Shown here piece by piece: positions 8,605-16,844 of a stretch of 64,000 bases of DNA (positions are counted from its first letter, which is position 1; the number at the start of each line of letters is the position of its first letter). The position numbers and the translations under genes are program-made. The notes beneath the pieces are model-generated. The model made no database searches. It was not told the origin of the DNA and was given only the letters and a program-made list of their open reading frames with translations. Origin of the DNA: Geodermatophilus amargosae (lineage in GTDB: Bacteria > Actinomycetota > Actinomycetes > Mycobacteriales > Geodermatophilaceae); NCBI RefSeq assembly GCF_900116515.1, contig NZ_FPBA01000005.1, positions 186,001 through 250,000 of the forward strand, read 5' to 3'.

Positions 8605-8850
8605 ATGACCGTCACCGACCCCGACGTCCCGGACCCGCTGAACGACCCCCGGACGACGCAGGCCGACCCCGGCGCCTACGCCCAGGGCGCGGACCTGGCC
8701 TCGACCGACGACGACCCGGCGTCCACCGGCGAGGACGAGCTCACCGCCGACGACGCGGAGACCACGGCCGGGCAGACGCCGACCGACGACGCCGGCGGCG
8801 GGGACGTCACCGGCGGCGCGTTCTCCGAGGCGCCGCGCAACCCCGCCTGA
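8605..8850 (+). CDS. small acidic hypothetical protein
   Basis: 81 residues from ATG 8605, preceded by GGGAGG at five bases. The protein is rich in Asp, Glu, Thr and Gly and has almost no hydrophobic stretches, so it is probably disordered and cytoplasmic. No domain is recognisable. It is transcribed away from the ArsR gene and followed 70 bp later by another small gene in the same direction, so the two may share a transcript. The strong ribosome site argues that it is a real gene. Confidence 0.6.
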   Translation: MTVTDPDVPDPLNDPRTTQADPGAYAQGADLASTDDDPASTGEDELTADDAETTAGQTPTDDAGGGDVTGGAFSEAPRNPA

Positions 8851-8920
8851 GTGCCTGTTTCGCTCCGCGCCCGCGGGGCACCTGGACCGGCGTCCCACCC
8901 ACCACGACGAGGAGGTCGCC

Positions 8921-9163
8921 ATGGCCACCGGTGAGACCGGCTTCGAGGACGTCACGTTCGACCTGATCTCCGTGCAGTACCACTCGCTGAAGGCCGGGCA
9001 CGACTACGGCCAGTACGTCCGGGACGCCGAGAACGCCGGCCTGGACGACATCGCCGCCTTCTTCCGCGAGGTCATGGAGCAGGACTCGGCGCGCGCGAAG
9101 CGCTGCCACGAGCTGCTGAAGAACATCTCGGGCACCGAGCAGGGCGGCCCGGCCACCCAGTAG
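8921..9163 (+). CDS. small helical protein, ferritin-like half-bundle (hypothetical)
   Basis: 80 residues from ATG 8921 with GACGAGGAGG upstream. The sequence predicts two amphipathic helices, FDLISVQYHSLKAGHDYGQYVRDAENAG and LDDIAAFFREVMEQDSARAKRCHELLKN. The spacing of H21, Y30, D33, E35, E47 and H60 recalls ferritin-like helical hairpins that dimerise into a four-helix bundle. That is inference from pattern only and metal binding is untested. It is followed at once by a perfect 15-bp terminator, so it ends its transcription unit. Confidence 0.65.
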   Translation: MATGETGFEDVTFDLISVQYHSLKAGHDYGQYVRDAENAGLDDIAAFFREVMEQDSARAKRCHELLKNISGTEQGGPATQ

Positions 9164-9172
9164 CAGGACGAC

Positions 9173-9206
9173 AGAGGGCCCCGCTCCGACGGGAGCGGGG
9201 CCCTCT
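9173..9206 (+). terminator. perfect 15-bp hairpin terminator
   Basis: AGAGGGCCCCGCTCC pairs exactly with GGAGCGGGGCCCTCT over a 4-base loop, beginning 10 bases after the stop of the preceding gene. Confidence 0.85.
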
Positions 9207-9212
9207 GCCGTG

Positions 9213-9274
9213 CGGCCCCCTCCGGGGCACCGCCCCGAGCGTGCGAGGGGTGGGGAAGAGGGGGTCCTTCGTCA
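9213..9274 (-). repeat. 3' structured repeat element, copy A
   Basis: Read on the minus strand it starts at the stop codon of the FrnE-like gene: TGACGAAGGACCCCC, then an inner GGGGCGGTGCCCC hairpin, then GAGGGGGCC, which pairs with GGACCCCCTC. About 38 of the first 41 bases match copy B at 14090-14150. Confidence 0.65.
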
Positions 9275-9964
9275 GACCGCGCAGGTGTCGCCGTCGCAGC
9301 CCTCGGCGGCGGGGACGGTGAGCAGCGGGTGGGCGTCGGCCCAGGCGCGCTCGAGCACCTGCAGCAGCAGCTCGGCCGGCTGGGCGCCCGAGGCGCCGTA
9401 CTTCCGGTCGACGACGAAGAACGGCACCCCGGTGGCACCGAGCGCCTGCGCGGTGGCGACGTCGGAGAGGACGGCCGGGCGGAAGCGGGAGTCGGCCAGC
9501 GCCGCGCGCACCTCCGCCTCCTCCAGGCCCACCTCGACGGCGAGCGGGGCCAGCGAGTCGACGTCGAAGACCGGGCGGCCCTCCTCGAAGTACGCGGAGA
9601 ACAGCCGCTCCTCCATGGCGCCCTGCAGCCGGTGCTCGGCGGCCAGGTGGGTCAGCTCGTGGGCCAGCAGCGTGTTGCCGCTGACGCCGTTCGCGAGGTC
9701 GTAGGACAGGCCCTCACCGGCGGCGGTCTCCTCGACGTGCCGCATCATCGCGCGCATGTCCTCGACCGGGCGGCCGTACTTGGCGGCCAGCGCCGGCAGG
9801 GTCGCGTGCGTCTCGCCCTCGGGGACCGACGGGTCGAGCTGGAAGGACCGCCACACGACCTCGACCTGGTCGCGGTGCGGGAACCGCTCCAGCGCGGTCT
9901 CCAGCCGGCGCTTGCCGATGTAGCACCACGGACAGACGACGTCGGACCAGACCTCGATGCGCAC
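9272..9964 (-). CDS. FrnE-like DsbA-family thiol oxidoreductase
   Basis: 230 residues with the thioredoxin-fold active site CPWC at residues 11-14 and the cis-proline loop TGVPFFVVD near residue 185. The long helical insertion between them and the SGNTLLAHELTHLA segment are typical of the FrnE subgroup, which is cytoplasmic and lacks a signal peptide. The C-terminal CDGDTCAV carries a second cysteine pair, as in FrnE proteins involved in oxidative stress resistance. It probably oxidises or isomerises dithiols; a partner is not known. GTG 9964 is the only start that keeps the first strand intact. It is followed by repeat element A. Confidence 0.85.
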   Translation of the reverse strand: MRIEVWSDVVCPWCYIGKRRLETALERFPHRDQVEVVWRSFQLDPSVPEGETHATLPALAAKYGRPVEDMRAMMRHVEETAAGEGLSYDLANGVSGNTLLAHELTHLAAEHRLQGAMEERLFSAYFEEGRPVFDVDSLAPLAVEVGLEEAEVRAALADSRFRPAVLSDVATAQALGATGVPFFVVDRKYGASGAQPAELLLQVLERAWADAHPLLTVPAAEGCDGDTCAV

Positions 9965-9992
9965 GGCCCGCTCAACCGCCGGGGGCGCGTGC

Positions 9993-11000
9993 TCATTCCG
10001 GCCGGTGCACCTCCGCCCTGGCCCGCCCGTCGCCGGGGGTGGGGTCGAGGAACACGTAGCGGACGCCCTCGTGGCGGGCGACCAGCCGGCGCTCGGCCTC
10101 GTCGGAGGCGCGCTCGATGTCGGCGACGGTCGCGGTGTCGGCGAAGTCGACCTTGGCCATGACGGCCAGCTGCCCGGGGCCGATGACCGTGGTGAGCAGG
10201 ACCGGGACGTCGTCGACCTGGTCGAGCCCGGCGATCTCCGCGCGGAGCTCGTCCTGCAGCCGCGGGGCGACCGACTGGCCGATGAGCAGCGAGACGTTCG
10301 TGCGGGCCAGCGACCCGGCGACCACGAGCAGCAGGACGCCGATGAGGATGGCGGCGATGCCGTCCCACACCGGGTCGCCGGTCACCTGCTCGAGGAAGAG
10401 CCCCAGCGCGGCGAGGACGAGGCCGATCAACGCGGCGCTGTCCTCGAAGGTGACGGCCTTGACCGTGGTGTCGGTCGTCTCGGCGAGGTAGCGCCGCGGC
10501 GTCGTCCCCCACTTCTCCGCCGAGCTGCGCACCTGGCGCACGGCCTTGAGCCAGGACGCGCCCTCGAGGACGAAGGAGACCGCCAGCACGACGTAGGCGA
10601 TCATCGGGGAGCCCTGCTCCTCGCCCTCGAGGATCGTCTCGACGCCCTGGTAGAAGGAGAAGCCGGCGCCGAGGGTGAAGGTGGCCAGGCAGGCGAGCAG
10701 CGCCCAGAAGTAGGTCTCCCGGCCGTAGCCGACCGGGTGCCGGGCGTCGGGGGCCCTGTCGCCGCGCTTGAGCGCGATGAAGAGCAGGACCTCGGTGATG
10801 GTGTCGGCCACCGAGTGCGCCGCCTCGGACAGCATCGCCGAGGAGTGGCTGATCAGGCCGCCGACCAGTTTGGCGATCGCGATGCCGAGGTTGGCCAGTC
10901 CGGCGACGACGACGGTTCCGGTGGACTCGCCGCCGCCGGACTCCCCGCCGGAGCCCTCCGTCACGAGGGCGTGGTCACGGGTGGGCACCGGCTCGCTCAT
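9993..11000 (-). CDS. cation diffusion facilitator (CDF) metal transporter
   Basis: 335 residues with six predicted membrane helices. HSSAMLSEAAHSVADT in helix 2 carries the conserved histidine and Asp/Glu metal ligands, and FEDSAALIGLVLAAL is the matching helix 5 motif. The C-terminal cytoplasmic ferredoxin-like domain includes VMAKVDFADTATVADIERASDE. CDF proteins export Zn2+, Fe2+, Co2+ or Mn2+ by proton antiport across the cytoplasmic membrane; the metal is not certain here. ATG 11000 has GGAGG six bases upstream and overlaps the stop of the degraded MFS remnant, so it may once have been the second gene of an operon. Confidence 0.88.
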   Translation of the reverse strand: MSEPVPTRDHALVTEGSGGESGGGESTGTVVVAGLANLGIAIAKLVGGLISHSSAMLSEAAHSVADTITEVLLFIALKRGDRAPDARHPVGYGRETYFWALLACLATFTLGAGFSFYQGVETILEGEEQGSPMIAYVVLAVSFVLEGASWLKAVRQVRSSAEKWGTTPRRYLAETTDTTVKAVTFEDSAALIGLVLAALGLFLEQVTGDPVWDGIAAILIGVLLLVVAGSLARTNVSLLIGQSVAPRLQDELRAEIAGLDQVDDVPVLLTTVIGPGQLAVMAKVDFADTATVADIERASDEAERRLVARHEGVRYVFLDPTPGDGRARAEVHRPE

Positions 11001-11351
11001 GGCGCCTCCGGTGCCCCGTGGTTGTCCGACACAACCGTCCGGCGGACGGTGATGCGGCCGACCGTCAGCACGAGCGCGCCGACGGCGGCCAGCCCGGCGG
11101 CGGCCACCACGAGCCCGGTCGGGCCGGAGCGGCCGAGCACCAGCCCGCCCAGCGCGGCCCCCGCCGCGATGCCCACGTTCAGCGCGGTGATCGCGACCGC
11201 GCCGGCGACGTCGCGGATCGCGGGCGCGGCCAGCCGCGTGACGCGGGTCTAGAACACCGGCGGCAGCAGCCCGATGAGCACCCCAGACAGCGATGACCGC
11301 CACCGTGACGGCGGGGTGCACACCGAGCAGCAGCAGCCCGGCGAGGCAGCC
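10997..11351 (-). pseudogene. C-terminal remnant of an MFS exporter
   Basis: Two frames together read as the end of an MFS drug-efflux protein: LAGLLLLGVHPAVTVAVIAVWG, a frameshift near 11285, then GLLPPVF, an in-frame TAG (family members have Gln here), and TRVTRLAAPAIRDVAGAVAITALNVGIAAG to TGA at 10997. Everything before helix 9 is missing. There are therefore three lesions: 5' deletion, frameshift and nonsense codon. The stop overlaps the start of the CDF gene. Confidence 0.75.
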
Positions 11352-11422
11352 GCGACGCCGTCCGGCGCTACCTCGGCACGGTCACCGTGGTGGAGGACGC
11401 CGGGGAGGTGCTCCGCGCGTAG
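11351..11422 (+). pseudogene. C-terminal stub of an unidentified plus-strand gene
   Basis: The frame RDAVRRYLGTVTVVEDAGEVLRA ends at TAG 11422 and has no start codon. It begins exactly where similarity to the MFS remnant stops and is followed directly by a terminator hairpin, as a real 3' end would be. It probably marks one side of a deletion. Confidence 0.35.
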
Positions 11423-11458
11423 TCGTGCTCTGGGTCCGGAGCGGACCCAGAGCACGAC
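11422..11458. terminator. perfect 16-bp bidirectional hairpin
   Basis: GTCGTGCTCTGGGTCC pairs with GGACCCAGAGCACGAC around a 5-base loop. The core GTCGTGCTCTG recurs in the hairpin at 16845-16882. It separates the plus-strand stub from the FKBP gene, which ends from the other side at 11470. Confidence 0.8.
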
Positions 11459-11469
11459 CGCGCGCGGGA

Positions 11470-11847
11470 TCACCGGATGCCGACGAGGTCCACCACGAAG
11501 ACGAGCGTCGCGCCCGGCTGGATGACGCCACCGGCGCCGCGGTCGCCGTAGGCCTTGTGCGCCGGGATGGTCAGCCGGCGGCGGCCGCCCACGCGCATGC
11601 CCTGGATGCCCTCGTCCCAGCCCTGGATGACCATGCCGACGCCCAGGCGGAACTCCAGCGGGTCGCCGCGGTCCCAGGAGGCGTCGAACTGCTCGCCGCC
11701 GTCGTGGGTGACGCCGACGTAGTGGGCGCTGACCAGGTCGCCGGCCTTGGCCTCCTGGCCCTCGCCCACCACGAGGTCCTCGATCACCAGGTCGGCGGGT
11801 GCCGGCCCGGTGGGGGGCTCGACGTCGGGGCGGCTCAGCTCGGCCAT
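11470..11847 (-). CDS. FKBP-type peptidyl-prolyl isomerase
   Basis: 125 residues. The single FKBP domain shows VSAHYVGVTHDGGEQFDASWDRGDPLEFRLGVGMVIQGWDEGIQGMRVGGRRRLTIPAHKAYGDRG, containing the conserved catalytic-pocket residues Tyr, Phe-Asp, Val-Ile, Trp and Tyr. It speeds cis-trans isomerisation at proline and assists folding. There is no signal peptide, so it is cytoplasmic. ATG 11847 is preceded by GAGGAGAA at ideal spacing; an upstream in-frame start would add unrelated residues. The gene is alone in its unit and divergent from the VOC gene. Confidence 0.93.
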   Translation of the reverse strand: MAELSRPDVEPPTGPAPADLVIEDLVVGEGQEAKAGDLVSAHYVGVTHDGGEQFDASWDRGDPLEFRLGVGMVIQGWDEGIQGMRVGGRRRLTIPAHKAYGDRGAGGVIQPGATLVFVVDLVGIR

Positions 11848-11932
11848 CGGTTCTCCTCGGATCGGGTGCCGGGCCGGGTCCCGGCTCGTCCGCTCCATCC
11901 AAACAGCGGTTCCACGGGGTCGCCGATCGGGC

Positions 11933-11938
11933 TACGGT
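11933..11938 (+). promoter_or_regulatory. -10 box, leaderless promoter of the VOC gene
   Basis: TACGGT lies eight bases before the GTG at 11947, placing transcription start at or next to the start codon. Confidence 0.6.
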
Positions 11939-11946
11939 CCCGCGGC

Positions 11947-12333
11947 GTGATCGACCACCTGGCGCTGCAGGTCGCCGACGTCCCGGCGGCCGCGGCGTTC
12001 TACACGACCGCCTTCGCCCCTGCCGGCCTGCACGAGATCATGCGGTTCGGGACCCCGGGAGGCCCGGTCGTGGGGATGGGCGGGCCCGACGGCCATCCCG
12101 AGCTCTGGCTGGGCCCGCTCACCGAGGGCACCGAGCGGCCCGTCCACCTGGCGCTGAGGGTCCCCTCGCGCTCCGCCGTCGACGAGGTCTTCGCACTGGT
12201 CAGGGAGCTCGGCGCCCCGGTGCTGCACGAGCCACGGGTGTGGCCGGAGTACCACCCCGGCTACTACGGCGCCTTCTTCCGCGACCCCGACGGCAACAAC
12301 GTCGAGGCGGTGCACCACACGACCCCGGGCTGA
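11947..12333 (+). CDS. VOC (glyoxalase/bleomycin-resistance fold) protein
   Basis: 128 residues containing two beta-alpha-beta-beta-beta units: VIDHLALQVADVPAAAAFYTTAF at the start and FRDPDGNNVEAVHH at the end. The first His and the final Glu (NNVEAV) are in the usual metal-ligand positions. Substrate is unknown; the family ranges over isomerases, dioxygenases and binding proteins. The message appears leaderless. The alpha-glucosidase gene follows after 39 bp and is probably cotranscribed, though no functional link is obvious. Confidence 0.85.
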   Translation: MIDHLALQVADVPAAAAFYTTAFAPAGLHEIMRFGTPGGPVVGMGGPDGHPELWLGPLTEGTERPVHLALRVPSRSAVDEVFALVRELGAPVLHEPRVWPEYHPGYYGAFFRDPDGNNVEAVHHTTPG

Positions 12334-12372
12334 ACGGGTGCGCGGCGGCAGCGGTCGTGCTGGGCTGGCCCG

Positions 12373-14082
12373 GTGACCGTCGAGCAGCCCCCGTGGTGGA
12401 CCCGCGCCGTCGTCTACCAGGTCTATCCGCGCTCGTTCCAGGACTCCGACGGCGACGGGGTCGGCGACCTCGGCGGGATCCTGCAGCGCATCGACCACCT
12501 CGCCGACCTCGGCGTCGACGTCGTCTGGCTCTCGCCGGTGTACCCCTCGCCGCAGGCCGACAACGGCTACGACATCAGCGACTACCAGGGCATCGACCCG
12601 TTGTTCGGCACCCTGGAGCAGTTCGACGAGCTGGTCGCCGCGCTGCACGCGCGCGGGATCAGGCTGCTCATGGACCTGGTGGTCAACCACACCAGCGACG
12701 AGCACCCCTGGTTCGTCGAGTCCCGCTCGTCGAAGGACTCCCCCAAGCGCGACTGGTACTGGTGGCGGCCGCCGCGGGAGGGCATGGCGGCAGGGCAGCC
12801 CGGGGCCGAGCCGACCAACTGGCACTCGCACTTCTCCGGCTCGACGTGGCAGTACGACGAGGCCAGCGGCGAGTACTACCTGCACCTGTTCGCGTGGAAG
12901 CAGCCGGACCTGAACTGGGAGAACCCGGAGGTCCGCCGGGCGGTGTACGCGATGATGCGGTGGTGGCTCGACCGCGGGGTCGACGGCTTCCGCATGGACG
13001 TCATCAACATGATCAGCAAGGACGTCGGCCCGGACGGCCGCCTGCACGACGGGCCCCAGCTGCCCGGCCTCCCCTACGGCGACGGGACGCCGTACTTCTA
13101 CAACGGCCCGCGCATCCACGAGTACCTGCAGGAGATGCACCGCGAGGTCTTCGCCGGCCACCCCGACCAGCTGCTGCTGGTGGGCGAGATGCCCGGCGTC
13201 ACCCCCGAGCAGGCCCGCCTCTACACCGACCCGGCGCGGGCCGAGGTGGACATGGTGTTCCAGTTCGAGCACGTCGGCCTGGACTTCGACGGCGACAAGT
13301 GGCACCCGCGGCCGCTGCGGATGCGCGACCTCAAGTCGTCCTTCGGGCGCTGGCAGGCGGGCCTGGCCGACGTCGGGTGGAACTCCCTCTACTGGGACAA
13401 CCACGACCAGCCGCGCGCGGTGTCCCGGTTCGGCGACGACTCGCCGCGGTTCCGTCGCGACTCGGCGACCTGCCTGGCGACGCTGCTGCACCTGCACCGG
13501 GGGACGCCGTACGTCTACCAGGGCGAGGAGATCGGGATGGCCAACTTCCCGTTCCGTGCGCTCGAGGAGTTCCGCGACGTCGAGTCGCTCAACCACCACG
13601 TGCAGGCGGTCGCGCACGGCGCCGACCCGGCCGAGGTGCTCGCCGCGATGCGCCGGATGAGCCGGGACAACGCGCGCACGCCGGTGCAGTGGGACGGCTC
13701 CCCGCACGCCGGCTTCACCACCGGGACGCCGTGGATCGCGGTCAACCCCGACGCCGCCGAGTGGAACGCCGCCGCCCAGCGCGCGGACCCCACCTCGGTG
13801 TTCACCCACCACCGGCGGCTGATCGCGCTGCGGCACGAGGACCCCGTGGTGGCGACGGGCGACTTCTCGATGCTGCTGCCCGAGCACGAGGACGTGTACG
13901 CGTTCACCCGCAGCCTCGACGGCGACACGCTGCTCGTCGTCTGCAACCTCGGCCCGACGCCGCAGCCGCTGGCCGAGCTGCTGCCCGAGGCGGTCGGCGC
14001 CGGGGTCGTCCTCGGCAACCTGCCCGAGGACGACCCCACGGTCCTCCGCCCCTGGGAGGCCAGAGTCCTGCGCCCGTCGTGA
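12373..14082 (+). CDS. GH13 alpha-glucosidase (oligo-1,6-glucosidase type)
   Basis: 569 residues. The catalytic barrel carries the GH13 motifs in order: DLVVNHTS near 101-108, GFRMDVINM with the nucleophile Asp209, LLVGEMPG with the acid/base Glu272, and WDNHDQPR with transition-state stabiliser Asp345. The start WWTRAVVYQVYPRSFQDSDGDGVGDL is characteristic of alpha-glucosidases and oligo-1,6-glucosidases that hydrolyse short alpha-glucans or disaccharides. There is no signal peptide, so it acts in the cytoplasm on imported sugars. A C-terminal beta domain is complete. GTG 12373 is 39 bp from the previous stop. Trehalose-6-phosphate hydrolase or sucrose-type activity cannot be excluded. Confidence 0.93.
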   Translation: MTVEQPPWWTRAVVYQVYPRSFQDSDGDGVGDLGGILQRIDHLADLGVDVVWLSPVYPSPQADNGYDISDYQGIDPLFGTLEQFDELVAALHARGIRLLMDLVVNHTSDEHPWFVESRSSKDSPKRDWYWWRPPREGMAAGQPGAEPTNWHSHFSGSTWQYDEASGEYYLHLFAWKQPDLNWENPEVRRAVYAMMRWWLDRGVDGFRMDVINMISKDVGPDGRLHDGPQLPGLPYGDGTPYFYNGPRIHEYLQEMHREVFAGHPDQLLLVGEMPGVTPEQARLYTDPARAEVDMVFQFEHVGLDFDGDKWHPRPLRMRDLKSSFGRWQAGLADVGWNSLYWDNHDQPRAVSRFGDDSPRFRRDSATCLATLLHLHRGTPYVYQGEEIGMANFPFRALEEFRDVESLNHHVQAVAHGADPAEVLAAMRRMSRDNARTPVQWDGSPHAGFTTGTPWIAVNPDAAEWNAAAQRADPTSVFTHHRRLIALRHEDPVVATGDFSMLLPEHEDVYAFTRSLDGDTLLVVCNLGPTPQPLAELLPEAVGAGVVLGNLPEDDPTVLRPWEARVLRPS

Positions 14083-14089
14083 TGCCGTC

Positions 14090-14150
14090 CGGCCCCGTCC
14101 CGGGTCCCGCGCCGAGCCTGCGAGGGGTGGGAGGACGGGGTCCTTCGTCA
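14090..14150 (-). repeat. 3' structured repeat element, copy B
   Basis: From the MFS stop codon on the minus strand: TGACGAAGGACCCCGTCC, a GC-rich middle, then GGACGGGGCC. Relative to copy A both outer arms change together (CCCCC/GGGGG to CCCCG/CGGGG), keeping them paired. Confidence 0.65.
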
Positions 14151-15434
14151 GATCCGCGCGCTGACCACCTCGGGAGCGGACGCCTCCTCGGCGGGGACGT
14201 CGAGGGGGTGGGCGATCTCGTCGGCGGGCAGCCGCCAGGCCACGACGGCGACCAGCGCGAGCACCGGCGGCACGAGGCCGGCCAGCAGGAAGGTGCCGGT
14301 CAGCCCGACCACCCCGCTGACCGGGCCGGCCAGCGCCATGGACAGCGGCATGAACGCCAGCGACACGAAGAAGTCGAGGCTGGAGACGCGGCCGAGCAGC
14401 GCCGGGGGCACCCGCCGCTGCAGCAGCGTGCCCCAGATGACGGTGCCGGCCTCGAACGCCGCACCGAGCACCCCGGCCGCGGCGATCATGACCCACAGCT
14501 GCGAGGTCCAGCCGAAGACGACCATCGGCACGCAGCCCAGCCCCCACATCAGGTTCATCACCGTGAGGTAGCGCCGCGGCAGCCGGTACGAGGCGACGAC
14601 GGCCGACCCGACGGCGCCGCCGATGCCGAACGCGGCCAGCACCAGCGCGTGCTCCGACGGCCCGCCGCCGGCCCGGTCGCGCACGGCGAAGGGCACCAGC
14701 ACCTCGAAGGGGCCCATGAGCACCAGCACCATGAGCGAGGCGAACAGCAGCGTGGCCAGCAGCCACGGCGTCCGGACCATGTAGGCGACGCCCTCGCGGA
14801 CGTCGGCGAACAGGCCGGCCCCGACGTCGTCGCGGCGCACCGGGGTGCTGGGCAGCGCGGCGACGCAGGCCGCCGCGGCGGCGGAGGTCAGCGCCGTGGC
14901 CAGCAGCGCGGCGCCCGGGGAGAACGCGGCGACCAGCAGGCCGCCGGCCGCGGGACCGGCCGCCATCGCCAGCCCCGGGCGGACGACGCCCTCGAGGCCG
15001 TTGGCCGCCAGCAGGTCCCCGGCCGGCAGCAGGCCCGGGACCAGCGCGGAGTAGGCCGGGTAGTACAGCCCCATCGCGATCCCCTGGGCCAGCCCGGCGG
15101 CGGCCAGCGGCCCGAGGGCGAGCGCGCCGGCCAGCGAGAGGACGGCGACCAGCCCGACCGCCGCCGTCTGCAGCAGCGCGACGCCGAGCAGGATCCGGCG
15201 CTGCGGGACGCGGTCGGCCAGGGCGCCGCCGAGCAGGGTGCTGGCCAGCATGCCGCCGGCCGACAGTGCGGTGGCCAGCGACAGGGCACCCGGCCCGCCG
15301 CCGAGGTCGACCACCTGCCAGACCAGCGCGACCGTCCACAGCCCCTGGGCCAGCAGCGAGAGCCCCATCGAGGTGGCCAGCACGCGGTAGGAGCGGTGCC
15401 GCAGGGGCGCGAGCGCGCGCGGCAGGCCGGCCAT
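14148..15434 (-). CDS. MFS exporter, enterobactin-exporter-like group
   Basis: 428 residues with about twelve hydrophobic helices; LADRVPQRRILLGVALLQ is the helix 2-3 loop motif and LLGRVSSLDFFVSLAFMPLSMALAGPVSG the equivalent in the second half. This pattern fits the MFS_3 group that exports siderophores, macrolides and other hydrophobic compounds from the cytoplasmic membrane. ATG 15434 has GAGGAGGAA upstream. Repeat element B begins at its stop codon. It is divergent from a second MFS gene at 15589 of the same broad group, with 154 bp between them. Confidence 0.85.
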   Translation of the reverse strand: MAGLPRALAPLRHRSYRVLATSMGLSLLAQGLWTVALVWQVVDLGGGPGALSLATALSAGGMLASTLLGGALADRVPQRRILLGVALLQTAAVGLVAVLSLAGALALGPLAAAGLAQGIAMGLYYPAYSALVPGLLPAGDLLAANGLEGVVRPGLAMAAGPAAGGLLVAAFSPGAALLATALTSAAAAACVAALPSTPVRRDDVGAGLFADVREGVAYMVRTPWLLATLLFASLMVLVLMGPFEVLVPFAVRDRAGGGPSEHALVLAAFGIGGAVGSAVVASYRLPRRYLTVMNLMWGLGCVPMVVFGWTSQLWVMIAAAGVLGAAFEAGTVIWGTLLQRRVPPALLGRVSSLDFFVSLAFMPLSMALAGPVSGVVGLTGTFLLAGLVPPVLALVAVVAWRLPADEIAHPLDVPAEEASAPEVVSARI

Positions 15435-15573
15435 GGGGTTCCTCCTCGGGGGCGGCGGCGCACCGTCTGCGCCGTCGGGCCCATGCTCGCCGACGGGGGC
15501 GACAGGAGCAGCCGGTTTACGCGGACACCGCAGGAACGGTCGGATCCCGGTGGCTCCCGGCGGGGCGGCCGCC

Positions 15574-15579
15574 TAGGGT
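15574..15579 (+). promoter_or_regulatory. -10 box, leaderless promoter of MFS gene
   Basis: TAGGGT nine bases before GTG 15589 and no Shine-Dalgarno, the same arrangement as at 11933 and 63809. Confidence 0.55.
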
Positions 15580-15588
15580 CCCCTCCTC

Positions 15589-16830
15589 GTGGGCCGGGTG
15601 GTCGAGGCGGTGCTCCCCGCCCGGATGGGGACGGCGTTCCGCTGGCTGATGGCGTCGTCCTGGGTGAGCAACCTCGGCGACGGCGTGGCGCTGGCGGCCG
15701 GGCCGCTGCTGGTGGCCGCGCGCACGCAGGACCCGCTGCTGGTCGCCCTCGGCGCCCTGCTGCAGCAGCTGCCGTGGCTGCTGTTCGGCCTGCACGCCGG
15801 CGTCCTGGCCGACCGGGTGGACCGCCGCGCGCTCGTCGTGGCCGTGGACCTGGCCCGGGCCGGGGTGCTCGCCGTCCTGGCCACCGCGCTGTTCACCACC
15901 GACGTCGGGCTGGTGCCGGTGCTGGCCGCACTGTTCGTCCTCGGCACCGCGGAGGTCTTCGCCGACACCGCGGCCGGCACCCTGCTGCCGATGGTCGTCG
16001 ACCGCGCCGACCTGGGCATCGGCAACGCCCGCCTGACCGCGGGCACGCTGACGATGAACCAGCTCGCCGGTCCCGCCGTCGGCGGCGTGCTGTTCCTGGC
16101 CGGCGCCGCCTGGCCGTTCCTGGCGCAGGCGGTGCTCGTGGCGCTGGGCGCGGTGCTCGTCGGGCGCATGCGGGTCCCCCGGCCGGAGCGCCCGGCGCAG
16201 CGGGCCCGCGTCGGCCGGGACATCGCCGAGGGGCTGCGCTGGACCTGGGGCAACGCGGCGGTACGGACGCTGACGCTCACGATCGTGCTGTTCAACGTCA
16301 CCTACGGCGCGGCCTGGTCGGTGCTCGTGCTGTACGCCGACCAGCGGCTGGGCCTCGGCGCGGCGGGCTTCGGCCTGCTCACCACGGTCGGGGCCCTGGG
16401 CGGCATCGTCGGGACGGCGTCCTACGACTGGCTCGAGCGGCACGTCGGCATGGCGACGCTCATGCGGGTGGGCCTGACCATCGAGACGCTGGTGCACGCC
16501 GCCCTGGCGCTGACCACCACGCCCTGGGTGGCCGCGGCGGTGCTGTTCGCCTTCGGCGCGCACGCCTTCGTCTGGGGGACGACGTCGCGCACGGTGCGGA
16601 TGCGTGCGGTGCCGGCCGCCCTGCAGGGCCGGGTCGGGAGCCTCTACGCGATGGGCGTCTTCGGCGGCATCCTGGCCGGCCAGGCCGTCGGCGGCGTCGT
16701 GGCCCGGGTCTGGGGCGTCAGCGGCCCGTTCTGGTTCGCCTTCGTCGGCTCGGCGGTGCTGCTCGTGCTGGTCTGGCGGGAGCTCGGGCACGTCGGGCAC
16801 GCCGACGAGGCCGTCGTCGCCACAGCCTGA
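15589..16830 (+). CDS. MFS transporter (MFS_3 group)
   Basis: 413 residues, twelve hydrophobic segments. The first loop reads GVLADRVDRRALVVAVDLARA and the region FVLGTAEVFADTAAGTLLPMVV is typical of macrolide/enterobactin-type exporters. The second half contains GRVGSLYAMGVFGGILAGQAVGG. It is a predicted proton-driven exporter in the cytoplasmic membrane with unknown substrate. GTG 15589 has no Shine-Dalgarno but sits behind a -10 box. The gene ends at a perfect 17-bp hairpin. It is divergent from the MFS gene at 14148-15434; the two are not obviously recent duplicates. Confidence 0.85.
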   Translation: MGRVVEAVLPARMGTAFRWLMASSWVSNLGDGVALAAGPLLVAARTQDPLLVALGALLQQLPWLLFGLHAGVLADRVDRRALVVAVDLARAGVLAVLATALFTTDVGLVPVLAALFVLGTAEVFADTAAGTLLPMVVDRADLGIGNARLTAGTLTMNQLAGPAVGGVLFLAGAAWPFLAQAVLVALGAVLVGRMRVPRPERPAQRARVGRDIAEGLRWTWGNAAVRTLTLTIVLFNVTYGAAWSVLVLYADQRLGLGAAGFGLLTTVGALGGIVGTASYDWLERHVGMATLMRVGLTIETLVHAALALTTTPWVAAAVLFAFGAHAFVWGTTSRTVRMRAVPAALQGRVGSLYAMGVFGGILAGQAVGGVVARVWGVSGPFWFAFVGSAVLLVLVWRELGHVGHADEAVVATA

Positions 16831-16844
16831 ACGGTCCCGAGCTC

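Noticed and set aside
9957-11252. 431-codon plus frame over the CDF transporter
   Set aside because: The minus strand encodes a clear CDF protein with membrane helices. The plus frame is low-complexity and lacks a ribosome site.
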